From assembly GCF_002585305.1 (NCBI RefSeq), contig NZ_NUNF01000058.1, positions 1 through 64,000 on the forward strand: DNA of 64,000 nucleotides, written 5' to 3'. The number at the start of each line of letters is the position of its first letter. Positions within the stretch are counted from its first letter, which is position 1. Shown here piece by piece: positions 28,665-37,219 of the stretch. The notes beneath the pieces are model-generated. The model ran no database searches and was not told the origin of the DNA. It saw only the letters and a program-made list of their open reading frames with translations. The translations under genes were made by a program, and so were the position numbers. The DNA comes from Bacillus sp. AFS037270. GTDB taxonomy: Bacteria; Bacillota; Bacilli; Bacillales_B; DSM-18226.

Positions 28665-29192
28665 TTATGATTCGGAAGAAGATTTGTTTTCGTCAAAAAA
28701 CTTTGCAAGTCCTGCTAGTCGCGGATCAATCTTTTTTGATTGTTCTTCTTCAGAAATAACTTCCCAGTCCTTACCGGATTGCGGAGCTGCTTCATCAGAC
28801 TCGACATCATCACAAAACACTTGCATTGGAACCTCAAGTAAAAGAATTTCCCTTATGATTGGCATAAGGTCAATTACGTCACCTTTTACTTGATATGTCT
28901 CCTCTTCAGTTTCATAGACTGATCCTTGTAAGAGGAAAGTTTCAGTTGTGTCGACATTAATTGGAAGTCTTACATCCACTAAAGTACGAGAACAAGGAAG
29001 AATTAAATGACCTTCAATTTTTATATGAAATGTCACTTTTGTTGAATCGATATCTCCCCGACCGGTAATATGCATCGGAGAAACTTCACGAATGGTAGGA
29101 TCAGTTTGTTTGATCTCGTCCACACGAATCATCTCATCAATGGTAAAATCCTTGTTTCGATATTTTTGTAATTGATTTAATGTCCATTTCAA
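28665..29192 (-). CDS. ylbN: DUF177 (YceD) family protein YlbN
   Basis: A 175-aa DUF177 protein. In other organisms the family is tied to 23S rRNA processing or accumulation and is nearly always next to rpmF, as here. It ends in the conserved PRLAGLAKFFDENK region after an acidic stretch, and has CSRTLVDVRLPI near residue 58. TTG at 29192 (LKWTLNQLQ) is preferred: GGGGTG lies 7 bp upstream and homologues start MKW; a GTG at 29201 is the alternative. A perfect SigA promoter lies just upstream. Confidence 0.88.
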   Translation of the reverse strand: MKWTLNQLQKYRNKDFTIDEMIRVDEIKQTDPTIREVSPMHITGRGDIDSTKVTFHIKIEGHLILPCSRTLVDVRLPINVDTTETFLLQGSVYETEEETYQVKGDVIDLMPIIREILLLEVPMQVFCDDVESDEAAPQSGKDWEVISEEEQSKKIDPRLAGLAKFFDENKSSSES

Positions 29193-29219
29193 TTGAATCA
29201 CCCCAAGGCAACAAAGGTA

Positions 29220-29248
29220 ATTATAGCCTTCGATAATATTTTTGTCAA
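29220..29248 (-). promoter_or_regulatory. Consensus SigA promoter of ylbN-rpmF
   Basis: On the minus strand TTGACA, exactly 17 bp, TATAAT: a perfect match at both hexamers. The predicted start near 29213 leaves a leader of only about 20 nt before the TTG at 29192. Fits strong expression of a ribosomal protein operon. Confidence 0.92.
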
Positions 29249-29395
29249 TGTTTTTTCTTTACACCTAGTAAGGTGATTTTTTCTTAAAAAATTAATTGAC
29301 GGTAAAAAGATTTCCACTACTAGTGTATCCAGATGTGTCCTTTACAAACATCTACAACATCTTATCATAATATTTGATTGGTTTCCTTAAAATTT

Positions 29396-29404
29396 TGCTA
29401 TAAT
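29396..29404 (+). promoter_or_regulatory. Extended -10 promoter of tmcAL (ylbM)
   Basis: TGC-TATAAT, a consensus extended -10, 55 bp before the ATG at 29459. TTGATT at 29374-29379 could be a -35, but the spacing is 19 bp. Confidence 0.6.
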
Positions 29405-29458
29405 GTTAAAAAAATAAAAACTCTTAACTAGGAGTCGAATTATTTTAAGGAGAATAAT

Positions 29459-30679
29459 ATGAACGCTGTTGGTTTAATTGTGGAGTATAATCCTTTTCAT
29501 AATGGGCATGCCTTCCATTTAAATGCCTCAAAGGAAGCGGCAAACGCCGAAGTTGTGATTGCCGTTATGAGCGGTAATTTTTTGCAAAGAGGTGAACCCG
29601 CGCTTGTTTCAAAATGGTACCGAACAAAAATGGCATTACTTAACGGAGTGGATATTGTCTTTGAACTCCCTTACATGTTTGCCGTACAAAAAGCTGAAAT
29701 CTTTGCCAATGGTGCTGTATCCATTTTAGATACAGCAGGATGTGATGCCGTTTGTTTTGGGAGTGAGAGCGGGGATCTTTCCTCTTTCTTGAAGACCATT
29801 GATTTTATTGATGAACAAAAACAGCAATTGGAAGAAAATATCCATCAATTTATTGATACAGGAGTAAGTTATCCAAAAGCAGTATCGCTGGCCTATCATC
29901 AATTGTCAGATTCCAACTCTTATCTAGATTTAGCAAAGCCCAATAATATCTTAGGAATCGAATACATAAGAGCAATAAAAAAGCAAAAGAGCTCCCTTAA
30001 ACCTATGACAGTAGCCCGGAAAAACGCTGATTATCACGATGAGCATTTTGCCTCTGAAACCATCGCAAGTGCAACAAGCATCCGAAAAGCGATTCTTTCA
30101 AAGGAGGGCGGACAAAATTCTATTGGTCAGTATGTCCCTTCACCAACGGAACAATTGTTATCAGAATATCTAATTGAGTACCAGGTCTTTCATCAATGGG
30201 AAAATTACTGGAATTACCTGCAATTCCGTTTGCTTCAGTCCACTCCGGAAGAATTAAGGGAGATTTACGAGGTTGAAGAAGGGCTTGAAAACAGAATATT
30301 AGCTGCTGCCCTAATAGCAGGCAGCTTTCATGAATTTATGGAGAAAATCAAAACCAAACGGTATACATGGACGAGACTTCAACGATTATGTGTACATATC
30401 TTAACCAATACTAAAAAAGGACAAATGGCAGGCCCTTCTGATAAAGCCTCTTATTTAAGACTTCTTGGGATGACACCTAAAGGGAAAGAATATTTAAACA
30501 AGCGAAAAAAAGACTTCTCTTTGCCCCTGGTTTCTAAACTTTCCTCTTATAAGGGGAAAGAGATTCAGCTTGACTTAAAAGCTGCCAGGATTTATTCCTT
30601 AGGTGTCGCCCCTCATTTAACAAAAGAATTAATGAATAAAGAATTTAAGCAGCCGCCGATATTGATCGAAAAAGGATGA
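29459..30679 (+). CDS. tmcAL: tRNA(Met) cytidine acetate ligase TmcAL (YlbM)
   Basis: Enzyme that forms N4-acetylcytidine at the wobble position of elongator tRNA-Met using acetate and ATP. The nucleotidyltransferase N-terminus shows GLIVEYNPFHNGHAFHL with the HxGH-type motif (HNGH), then MSGNFLQRGEPALVSKW near residue 37. The ATSIRKAIL segment near 202 resembles the ISSTxIR motif. 406 aa, typical. ATG follows AAGGAG. The stop lies inside the stem of a terminator shared with ylbL. Confidence 0.93.
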   Translation: MNAVGLIVEYNPFHNGHAFHLNASKEAANAEVVIAVMSGNFLQRGEPALVSKWYRTKMALLNGVDIVFELPYMFAVQKAEIFANGAVSILDTAGCDAVCFGSESGDLSSFLKTIDFIDEQKQQLEENIHQFIDTGVSYPKAVSLAYHQLSDSNSYLDLAKPNNILGIEYIRAIKKQKSSLKPMTVARKNADYHDEHFASETIASATSIRKAILSKEGGQNSIGQYVPSPTEQLLSEYLIEYQVFHQWENYWNYLQFRLLQSTPEELREIYEVEEGLENRILAAALIAGSFHEFMEKIKTKRYTWTRLQRLCVHILTNTKKGQMAGPSDKASYLRLLGMTPKGKEYLNKRKKDFSLPLVSKLSSYKGKEIQLDLKAARIYSLGVAPHLTKELMNKEFKQPPILIEKG

Positions 30680-30699
30680 TGGTCTCATCATCCTTTTTC
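30669..30699. terminator. Bidirectional terminator holding two stop codons
   Basis: AGGATGATG (30673-30681) and CATCATCCT (30686-30694) flanked by A and T runs. The tmcAL stop (30677-30679) and the ylbL stop (30688-30690) both lie in the stem. Confidence 0.92.
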
Positions 30700-31716
30700 T
30701 TTATCCGGTAATTTTTCAAGATATTTTACTGCTTCATCGAATGTATCAACAGGTACAATTTTCATTTTTGTTTTTATATCCCTGGCAGTTTTTAAAGCAT
30801 CTCGGTAATTGGAAGTCTTTGAACCATTTTCGTTAGGAGCTAAAAATATTTCAGCACCTGCTTTATTAGCAGCCACGATTTTTTGTTCGATTCCACCAAT
30901 TGGTCCTACTAATCCTTTTTCATCAATGGTCCCTGTTCCGGCAATTTGGTATCCCTTTGTTAAATCCTCACTTGTTAACTGATTATATATTTCTAAAGAA
31001 AACATTAGACCTGCAGAGGGGCCGCCAATTTCGTCTGTCTTTACTTTTACTTTAGGTTTCACGATAATCAATTTGTCATCCACAAGTGAAATCCCGATTC
31101 CAATTTTCGTCGGGTCCTCTTTAAATCGCTGCAGACTAACTGTTACTGTGTTGTTTTTTTTATTTCTTAAATACGTTAGAGAGATCTTATCTCCCGCTTG
31201 TTTTTTACTTACATATTCAATAAACTTTTCCGAGGATGGGAAGCTGTGTCCATCCACTTTAAAGATGCGGTCTCCAGCCTGGAGTTTTCCTTCAGCAGGC
31301 ATTCCTGGAACAACTTGGACGACATAGATTCCTTTATATTTATAGTTAACTGGAAGTCCCGCTTTTCGATAGGCAACATTGATAGCATTTAATTTCGAAC
31401 CCGCCATCATCTGAAGCTGCCTAGCATTGTACTCATCTTCTGTTTCTTTGTCGGACAAAATCATATCCAATGGATAAATCTCTTCATATTTCCGTATTTT
31501 TGCTTCTAGGTATGAATAAATATTAGCCCTTCCCATTCTAACCGTTGTCAGCATAAAGCTTCCTTCTTCTTTATATCCGTTATCAACCGTAATGACTTGC
31601 TCCAACTCTTTGGCCATACCTGGTTTTGAAACATAATATGGCAGCGCATAATACATCCCGCCAATTAGGATACAGACCAACAAAAAAAATGTTCCTACAT
31701 ATATTTTTCTACGCAT
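30688..31716 (-). CDS. ylbL: YlbL/SepM-type PDZ-Lon membrane protease
   Basis: A 342-aa membrane-anchored serine protease. One N-terminal helix (about residues 6-24), a PDZ domain in the middle (GIYVVQVVPGMPAEGKLQAGDRI) and a C-terminal Lon-type catalytic domain with the serine motif GGPSAGLMFSLEIYN and the lysine region ending VGPIGGIEQKIVAANKAGAE. Relatives in streptococci process a competence peptide; YlbL in B. subtilis is linked to control of a DNA-damage division inhibitor. ATG at 31716 has AAGGGG upstream; a longer GTG start has none. It starts 8 bp after the ylbK stop. Confidence 0.92.
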   Translation of the reverse strand: MRRKIYVGTFFLLVCILIGGMYYALPYYVSKPGMAKELEQVITVDNGYKEEGSFMLTTVRMGRANIYSYLEAKIRKYEEIYPLDMILSDKETEDEYNARQLQMMAGSKLNAINVAYRKAGLPVNYKYKGIYVVQVVPGMPAEGKLQAGDRIFKVDGHSFPSSEKFIEYVSKKQAGDKISLTYLRNKKNNTVTVSLQRFKEDPTKIGIGISLVDDKLIIVKPKVKVKTDEIGGPSAGLMFSLEIYNQLTSEDLTKGYQIAGTGTIDEKGLVGPIGGIEQKIVAANKAGAEIFLAPNENGSKTSNYRDALKTARDIKTKMKIVPVDTFDEAVKYLEKLPDKEKG

Positions 31717-31724
31717 TGCTCGTG

Positions 31725-32504
31725 TTACCCCTTCCACTTTTCGATGACGCTTTCTATCTGTTTGATATGTTTGTTCGTTTCTTCCTTGCCAATCGTAATG
31801 ATTTCTTCTGTATTCGTGAAAGCACGTGAGCTATACATTTCTACAGGCGGGCGAATCATGATATCTGCAGATGTCTCTCTGTAGTTGATGATTTCTGTCT
31901 GCATAATGTCAATACTTTGCATAATGACATCGTATATCGTCGTTATTTCAGCGTTTCGTTTTACCCTCGACACATCAACTGCTATAACAATATCTGCCCC
32001 CATGTCTTTTGCCACCGAAATTGGAACACGATCGGCCACACCACCATCAACTAGTATTCTCCCATTATATTTCTCCGGAACAAAAATACCTGGGATGGAG
32101 ATGCTAGCCCTAACTGCCTCTGCAACAGGTCCTTTTTGAAAGACAACTTTTTCGCCTGTCAATAAATCAGTAGCCACTATACCAATTGGGAGTGAAAGTT
32201 CCTCAATGTTTTTTCCATGTGTAAAAACCTTAATAAATTCTTTAATTTTTTTACCAGAGATAAAACCCATTTTAGGAACTGTAAAGTCTAAGAAATACTT
32301 TCTTTTAAAAGCCGTCGACAATTTATACAACCGATCTAAATCAAGTCCTGCACCATAAAAACTTGCCACAAGTGCCCCCATGCTGCTTCCTGCAATTAAA
32401 TGGATCGGAATTCCGGCTTCTTTCAATGCCATTATCACACCTAAATGAGCAAACCCGCGTGCACCACCTGAACCAAGTGCCAATCCAATTTTTGGGTGCT
32501 CCAT
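31725..32504 (-). CDS. ylbK: Patatin-like phospholipase family protein YlbK
   Basis: A 259-aa patatin-fold hydrolase related to the RssA group. The oxyanion hole GSGGARGFAHLGV is at residues 11-23, the nucleophile elbow GSSMG at 39-43 (Ser41), and the catalytic Asp in VDGGVADRVP near residue 152. ATG follows a run of G. Lipid substrate unknown. It is cotranscribed with ylbL. Confidence 0.9.
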   Translation of the reverse strand: MEHPKIGLALGSGGARGFAHLGVIMALKEAGIPIHLIAGSSMGALVASFYGAGLDLDRLYKLSTAFKRKYFLDFTVPKMGFISGKKIKEFIKVFTHGKNIEELSLPIGIVATDLLTGEKVVFQKGPVAEAVRASISIPGIFVPEKYNGRILVDGGVADRVPISVAKDMGADIVIAVDVSRVKRNAEITTIYDVIMQSIDIMQTEIINYRETSADIMIRPPVEMYSSRAFTNTEEIITIGKEETNKHIKQIESVIEKWKG

Positions 32505-32712
32505 AACAATTGACCCCCCATTAATAATGCTTTTAAGTGTAAAAGCTTAAGCGAAACTCGTTCAATCTTATGGTCTAAATTGCTTTTCTATGAGTATATT
32601 TGATGTATATGGGGACAAGGGTCAACAAATTTTCATAAGATTAATCTATATTTTAGCATTGATATAATTGATTTGCACGATTAGAGTAATCGTTTGGAAG
32701 GAGGTATCTTTT

Positions 32713-33927
32713 TTGGTTCTGTCAAAATTAAAAACGGTTTTTCTATCCGTTTCCGTTTCGATTTTAGCTGCATCACTTATCTCCTTTCCAAGGGAGTCAT
32801 TCGAAGCATCCATTCGCGGCCTTAATATGTGGTGGGAAATTGTCTTTCCTTCCCTTTTGCCATTTTTTATTATTTCTGAAATGCTGATTGGTTTTGGAGT
32901 TGTTAAGTTTATTGGAGTCTTATTAGAACCCCTCATGAGACCACTATTTAAAGTTCCTGGAGTAGGGGGGTTTGTGTGGGCAATGGGGATGGCTTCCGGG
33001 CAGCCAGCTGGGGCAAAATTCTCCTCCCGGTTACGTCAAGAAGGACATTTATCGCAAATAGAGGCGGAAAGGCTTGTATCCTTTACTAATTCTTCAAATC
33101 CATTATTTATATTTAGTGCTGTAGCAGTTGGCTTCTTTAATAACCCTAAGATTGGATTACTTTTAGCTGCGGCACACTACTTAGGAAATATATGCGTAGG
33201 CATTATCATGCGTTTTTATGGCAAGGAGACACCAGAAGAGTCTAGGGGTGCTCGTAAAAAGTTCAAATTTAGAAATGCCATATCTGTTCTCCATCAAACA
33301 AGAATAAAAGATAACCGGCCAATTGGAAAACTTTTAGGTGATGCTGTAAATTCATCGATTCAAACTTTATTAATGATTGGCGGCTTTATTATTTTGTTCT
33401 CTGTGATTAACAAATTATTATATCAACTACATATTACAGCCATACTGGCAAAAACGATTGAATGGCTGCTTTCCTCCCTGTCTTTACCGGATATGTTAAG
33501 CATTCCATTTATTTCGGGATTATTTGAAATAACAATGGGAAGCCAATTAATAAGTCAGGTACAAGATGCTACACTCTTGCAAAAAGCAATTGTTGCTAGT
33601 TTTATCTTAGCTTTTAGTGGTTTTAGTATACAAGCACAAGTTGCTAGTATTCTTGCCCAAACAGATATTAGATTCAAGCCCTTTTTTATTGCAAGAATTC
33701 TCCAAGGGATTTTCGCAGCCTTTTTTGCCTTACTATTATGGAAACCACTCTATGTCCGCTTTAATCGTAATGAACAACCCTCTAATGCCTTACCGGTTGG
33801 TTTTTTTGGAGATGGAACATGGGCAAATCATTTTTATCATAAAATGGTCGAGGTTGGACCGTTAATTACGATTCTTTCACTCTTTATCTATATCCTAATT
33901 TTATTTTCACGGTTAAAAAAGAGCTAG
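32713..33927 (+). CDS. ylbJ: Sporulation integral membrane protein YlbJ
   Basis: A 404-aa polytopic protein with about eight transmembrane helices, related to the nucleoside-recognition (Gate) domain proteins such as SpoIIM-type and spore maturation permeases. Conserved parts include RGLNMWWEIVFPSLLPFF near residue 36 and MASGQPAGAKFSSRLRQEGHLS near 95. TTG at 32713 with AAGGAGG 8 bp upstream; the longer upstream frame has no site. Needed for heat-resistant spores in B. subtilis. Divergent from ylbK. Confidence 0.9.
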   Translation: MVLSKLKTVFLSVSVSILAASLISFPRESFEASIRGLNMWWEIVFPSLLPFFIISEMLIGFGVVKFIGVLLEPLMRPLFKVPGVGGFVWAMGMASGQPAGAKFSSRLRQEGHLSQIEAERLVSFTNSSNPLFIFSAVAVGFFNNPKIGLLLAAAHYLGNICVGIIMRFYGKETPEESRGARKKFKFRNAISVLHQTRIKDNRPIGKLLGDAVNSSIQTLLMIGGFIILFSVINKLLYQLHITAILAKTIEWLLSSLSLPDMLSIPFISGLFEITMGSQLISQVQDATLLQKAIVASFILAFSGFSIQAQVASILAQTDIRFKPFFIARILQGIFAAFFALLLWKPLYVRFNRNEQPSNALPVGFFGDGTWANHFYHKMVEVGPLITILSLFIYILILFSRLKKS

Positions 33928-33947
33928 GCTAGCCCAGCTCTTTTTAG
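33914..33947. terminator. Bidirectional terminator, ylbJ / coaD
   Basis: AAAAAAGAGCT...AGCTCTTTTT with an inner GGC-TA-GCC stem; A and T runs flank it on both sides. It includes the ylbJ stop codon and faces coaD 50 bp away. Confidence 0.85.
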
Positions 33948-33997
33948 TTGCATATAAAGACTATCACTAGCAAAAAGCAATTTTTTGGGCTTTTAGC

Positions 33998-34492
<495 letters not shown>

Positions 34493-34499
34493 TCACTCA

Positions 34500-35054
34500 T
34501 TACTGCCCGTTTGTATAAATCGACACAGCAATAATCCCATACTTTTCATGTTTAATCTGGTTAAACCGCCCTATCGTTTGAGGTAATTCCACATCAAAGC
34601 TATGTTCACAGACAATGATTCCCTCTGTTTTTACTAAATCCTGATCGTCCATTTTTTCCATAAGACTAACAAGCTGCTGTTTTTTATAAGGCGGATCTAA
34701 AAATATGTAATCAAAAGATATGCCTCTTTTTATAAGCGCCTTTAACGCTCGATCTGCATCATTACGATAAACTTCTGATTTATCTTCAAATTTGCAGGCC
34801 TTTATATTTTCTTGGATAACATGAATAGCCTTTGACTCTCGGTCTATAAAAATAACCTTTTCTAAACCTCGGCTAAGTCCTTCAATACCTAATCCGCCAC
34901 TGCCTGCAAATAGATCAAGACCAATCCCGCCATCAAAATAAGGCCCAATCATATTAAACAAAGCTTCCTTAACTTTATCAGTGGTCGGACGTGTTGTATT
35001 TCCGGGGACAGCTTTAAGCGGTCTTCCCTTGCATATACCTGAAACCACTCTCAT
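34500..35054 (-). CDS. rsmD: 16S rRNA (guanine966-N2)-methyltransferase RsmD (YlbH)
   Basis: SAM-dependent methyltransferase of G966 in 16S rRNA. MRVVSGICKGRPL and RPTTDKVKEALFNMI at the N-terminus, the SAM motif LDLFAGSGGLGIEGLSRG near residue 46 and the catalytic FDYIFLDPPYKKQQL near 117 are clear. 184 aa. I start at the ATG at 35054 (MRVVSG), with GGTGAT at proper distance; a longer reading to 35123 is in frame but lacks a site. Confidence 0.95.
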   Translation of the reverse strand: MRVVSGICKGRPLKAVPGNTTRPTTDKVKEALFNMIGPYFDGGIGLDLFAGSGGLGIEGLSRGLEKVIFIDRESKAIHVIQENIKACKFEDKSEVYRNDADRALKALIKRGISFDYIFLDPPYKKQQLVSLMEKMDDQDLVKTEGIIVCEHSFDVELPQTIGRFNQIKHEKYGIIAVSIYTNGQ

Positions 35055-35225
35055 GGACATATCACCACATTTTTGAAAATCATTTTTCTTTATACATCCT
35101 ATCATAATTTGTAAAAAAGACAATCAGTTATGAATATCTTTTCACCTAATCATCTATTTTGTTCATCAAATAGGAAAATTTATTAAAAGACGTATAAGCT
35201 TTTCTGTTGTGGGGATAATGTAATT

Positions 35226-35378
35226 AACAACATCAATTCGAGGATGTTGTTGCCAACCGCGGAGAAGACTTACGTTTCCCCATAAGTTCTTCCTCCGGTT
35301 TCTCCTCTCCCTTTGCCTTCTATCCTTAGCTTTAGGATATAGAAGGACCCTGCGGGTTATTCTGCAGGGTTTTTTTTA
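35226..35378 (+). ncRNA. Structured leader RNA with terminator (ylbH-leader-like)
   Basis: Four consecutive hairpins read on the plus strand: AACAACATC/GATGTTGTT (35226-35251); a long bulged stem AACC-GGAG-AAGA-CTTA with TAAG-TCTT-CTCC-GGTT (35255-35300); CCTTCTATCCT with AGGAT-ATAGAAGG (35316-35346); and the terminator ACCCTGC/GCAGGGT followed by eight T (35347-35377). I recall a published motif called the ylbH leader from this same place beside ylbH (rsmD). The T-run shows transcription on the plus strand, toward the gene at 35439, not rsmD. The architecture is that of an attenuator. Confidence 0.7.
35347..35378 (+). terminator. Intrinsic terminator 60 bp before the 35439 gene
   Basis: ACCCTGC, 10-nt loop, GCAGGGT, then TTTTTTTT. 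It ends the structured RNA and lies upstream of a coding start, so it could act as a conditional terminator. Confidence 0.85.
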
Positions 35379-35438
35379 TTTATTTAGCCGTAATTAAGTG
35401 ATAAAGTAGGAGGAACGAAGCTTAAAGGAGAATGTCAA

Positions 35439-35828
35439 TTGATACAGCGCTTTATTGAACTAGGAGAAGGATATTCAGATATTTATGAGCTGCTTGAACT
35501 TGCAAAATCAAATCAACACCGTCTGCAGCATATGATGGCATTACACACCAAGATCGACGGGAAGGATATGACCTCCTTAGTTGTCATATTAAAACCAACT
35601 GAAACAGGAAAATTCCAAGCGCTATATATTTGTCGGGAAGGGATTCCGAATCCAAACATATTGCCAAATAAAAGGTTTGATCTCTTTGCCCAAACAGCGG
35701 AATCACTTGGAAAACAAATCATAGTACTCTCAGTAAAACCATCGATCAGCTTTAATGAGAAAGAACTATTTTACCAGCACCTGATCGGAATCTTAAGATT
35801 AAACCACTATATCCTCCCATTACAATAA
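35439..35828 (+). CDS. Conserved protein of unknown function (129 aa)
   Basis: A 129-aa soluble protein, MIQRFIELGEGYSDIYELL at the start, mixed alpha/beta, ending RLNHYILPLQ, with no signal peptide or membrane segment. I believe it is a small Bacillaceae family (possibly the one called DUF7147) but cannot name a function. TTG start with AAAGGAGAA 6 bp upstream. It lies behind a structured RNA and terminator on the opposite strand to rsmD and ylbG, and is followed by a dispersed repeat. Confidence 0.75.
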   Translation: MIQRFIELGEGYSDIYELLELAKSNQHRLQHMMALHTKIDGKDMTSLVVILKPTETGKFQALYICREGIPNPNILPNKRFDLFAQTAESLGKQIIVLSVKPSISFNEKELFYQHLIGILRLNHYILPLQ

Positions 35829-35866
35829 GAAAGCGTAGGCGCCTTGATCATGTGCTGGAGCTAGAC
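35829..35866 (+). repeat. Dispersed repeat, short copy
   Basis: GAAAGCGTAGGCGCCTTG, then ATCATGTGCTGGAGCTAGAC, directly after the stop of the 35439 gene. It aligns along its length with the inverted copy at 56534-56571. Confidence 0.55.
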
Positions 35867-35867
35867 A

Positions 35868-35899
35868 AAAAGAAAAGGTGAGGGAACTTCCCTCACCTT
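35868..35899 (-). terminator. Terminator after ylbG
   Basis: GGTGAGGG and CCCTCACC pair around AAGTT; on the minus strand TTTTCTTTTTGTC follows. Weak T content on the plus strand. Confidence 0.8.
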
Positions 35900-36175
35900 C
35901 TATATTCCCATTTTATAATCATATTCCTTGGCTTTATCCGGGGCAGAGTTCTCGTATTCCATTCTCAAGAATGGTTTATACGAAGGTTCTACTTTCTTCA
36001 CAAATGAAAAGGAATTTAATTTCTCCATATTCCCTTCTACTTCATCCTGATTACAATACAACACAACATATTTTAATTTTTTCGACACATAATGAACATT
36101 TCCAAAACGCCTTAGCATTTTTGCCTGTTTTAAAGAGTACAGCCAAACAACTAATCCTTGTCTTTGAACAAACAT
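35900..36175 (-). CDS. ylbG: UPF0298 protein YlbG (DUF2129)
   Basis: A 91-aa DUF2129 protein: [19 protein letters not shown] and the middle [15 protein letters not shown], ending in [11 protein letters not shown]. No known activity. ATG follows GAAGGGGAA. It sits between ylbF and rsmD, the place it has in B. subtilis. Confidence 0.88.
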   Translation of the reverse strand: MFVQRQGLVVWLYSLKQAKMLRRFGNVHYVSKKLKYVVLYCNQDEVEGNMEKLNSFSFVKKVEPSYKPFLRMEYENSAPDKAKEYDYKMGI

Positions 36176-36290
36176 TGTATATTCCCCTTCAGCAAAACCA
36201 TCATTTTAAATAAGTCTAGCACATCAAAACGTTCTATTTCAATTCAAACTTTGGCCCTAATCATGTTCTCCTGTGGCGACTTAAGGGAAA

Positions 36291-36325
36291 ATAAAAAATC
36301 AGCTTATTTAAAAGCTGATTTTTTA
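36291..36325 (-). terminator. Terminator after ylbF
   Basis: ATCAGCTT and AAGCTGAT around a 6-nt loop, with A-rich and T-rich flanks; the minus strand continues TTTTTTATTTT. Confidence 0.88.
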
Positions 36326-36327
36326 TT

Positions 36328-36759
36328 TTAACTGCACCCGCAGCTTCCACCGGTGCCACAGCTATGACCTGTTTCAAAGAAGGGGTTACCAGAAGGAACC
36401 TTGATATGTTCTGATACTGCTCCACCAATGAATTTACTAATCTCATCCAATAGAGTTTGCAAATCATTTTCCGCCAGCTTGAAATCTGCAACAAGCGGGT
36501 CCATATCCATTTCCCGTTTTGCTTCCCGAATTTGCATCATCACTCTTTTATAATCTGGATGGTACTTGCCGAACCGCTGAACTTCCTCATAAAGTTCCTT
36601 CAGGCTGGCAAATCGATTTATTTTCCGCTGAGTTTCTTTATTCGTTTGCATTTTATATAAACAAATTTGATATTGTTCTGCAATATCAGACTTTAAGACC
36701 ATTTTAGCTAAGTCTTCAGCATTTTCTAATAGCTCAATTCTTTCTAAAGTAGCAAGCAC
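36328..36759 (-). CDS. ylbF: RicF (YlbF), Y-complex subunit
   Basis: A 143-aa alpha-helical protein of the YlbF/YmcA family. In B. subtilis it forms the RicAFT complex that promotes RNase Y-dependent mRNA maturation and affects competence, biofilm and sporulation. The C-terminus has a cysteine cluster (CGTGGSCGCS) consistent with the reported iron-sulfur cluster binding of the complex. GTG start behind GGAGGTGG. Its own terminator follows. Confidence 0.92.
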   Translation of the reverse strand: MLATLERIELLENAEDLAKMVLKSDIAEQYQICLYKMQTNKETQRKINRFASLKELYEEVQRFGKYHPDYKRVMMQIREAKREMDMDPLVADFKLAENDLQTLLDEISKFIGGAVSEHIKVPSGNPFFETGHSCGTGGSCGCS

Positions 36760-36921
36760 TTTTCGCCCACCTCCAAGGTTATTTTAACATATATACTAGA
36801 AGAAAGCGAAAAATCCTGCTGACTAGGGATATTTACCATCATTTGTTTTGATCATTCGTACGGCCTGGAGCGAAAACCAACATCCAAGTTTAAGACTCCT
36901 AATAATAAAAGCGAGAGCATG

Positions 36922-36954
36922 AAAAAAGGCCACAAATGAACACTGTGGTCTTTT
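36922..36954 (-). terminator. Terminator after ylbE
   Basis: On the minus strand AAGACCACA and TGTGGCCTT pair with one mismatch around an 8-nt loop, followed by TTTTCATG. Confidence 0.65.
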
Positions 36955-36956
36955 CC

Positions 36957-37196
36957 TTAATTTTGCGTTTTCATTGCCTGAAACATATGATACATCATTG
37001 AGGCCATTTGAACGCTATTTGAAAATTTCTCTACTTGATGGGGAATCGTCTTCTTATAATGGTGTAAAGAAGCAATTTCAAGTGCTTGTAAATCATAGGG
37101 GTTTCTTGTAAGCTTTCGATACCATTGAGGCTGTTCTCGAATAAATTGCTTTAAATCCTTTTGCCGTTCTAAATAATCTAGTACATCTCTTCGCAT
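36957..37196 (-). CDS. ylbE: YlbE-like protein
   Basis: A 79-aa protein beginning MRRDVLDYLERQKDLKQFIR with QPQWYRKLTRNP, which is the YlbE-like family pattern. Function unknown; the neighbour ylbD encodes a spore coat protein. ATG with AAAGGGA upstream. It starts 23 bp after the ylbD stop, so the two are probably one transcript. Confidence 0.85.
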   Translation of the reverse strand: MRRDVLDYLERQKDLKQFIREQPQWYRKLTRNPYDLQALEIASLHHYKKTIPHQVEKFSNSVQMASMMYHMFQAMKTQN

Positions 37197-37219
37197 CGTT
37201 TATTGGTCCCTTTCATTTT

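Noticed and set aside
29258..29285. CACC-GGTG hairpin followed by T6 on the plus strand as a terminator
   Set aside because: The stem is only four pairs and no plus-strand gene lies upstream; it overlaps the ylbN promoter area on the other strand.
36840..36930. Possible further copy of the dispersed repeat (TTTTGATCATTCGTACGGCCTGG and AAAAGCGAGAGC pieces)
   Set aside because: The pieces are out of the usual order and too diverged to align with the other copies.
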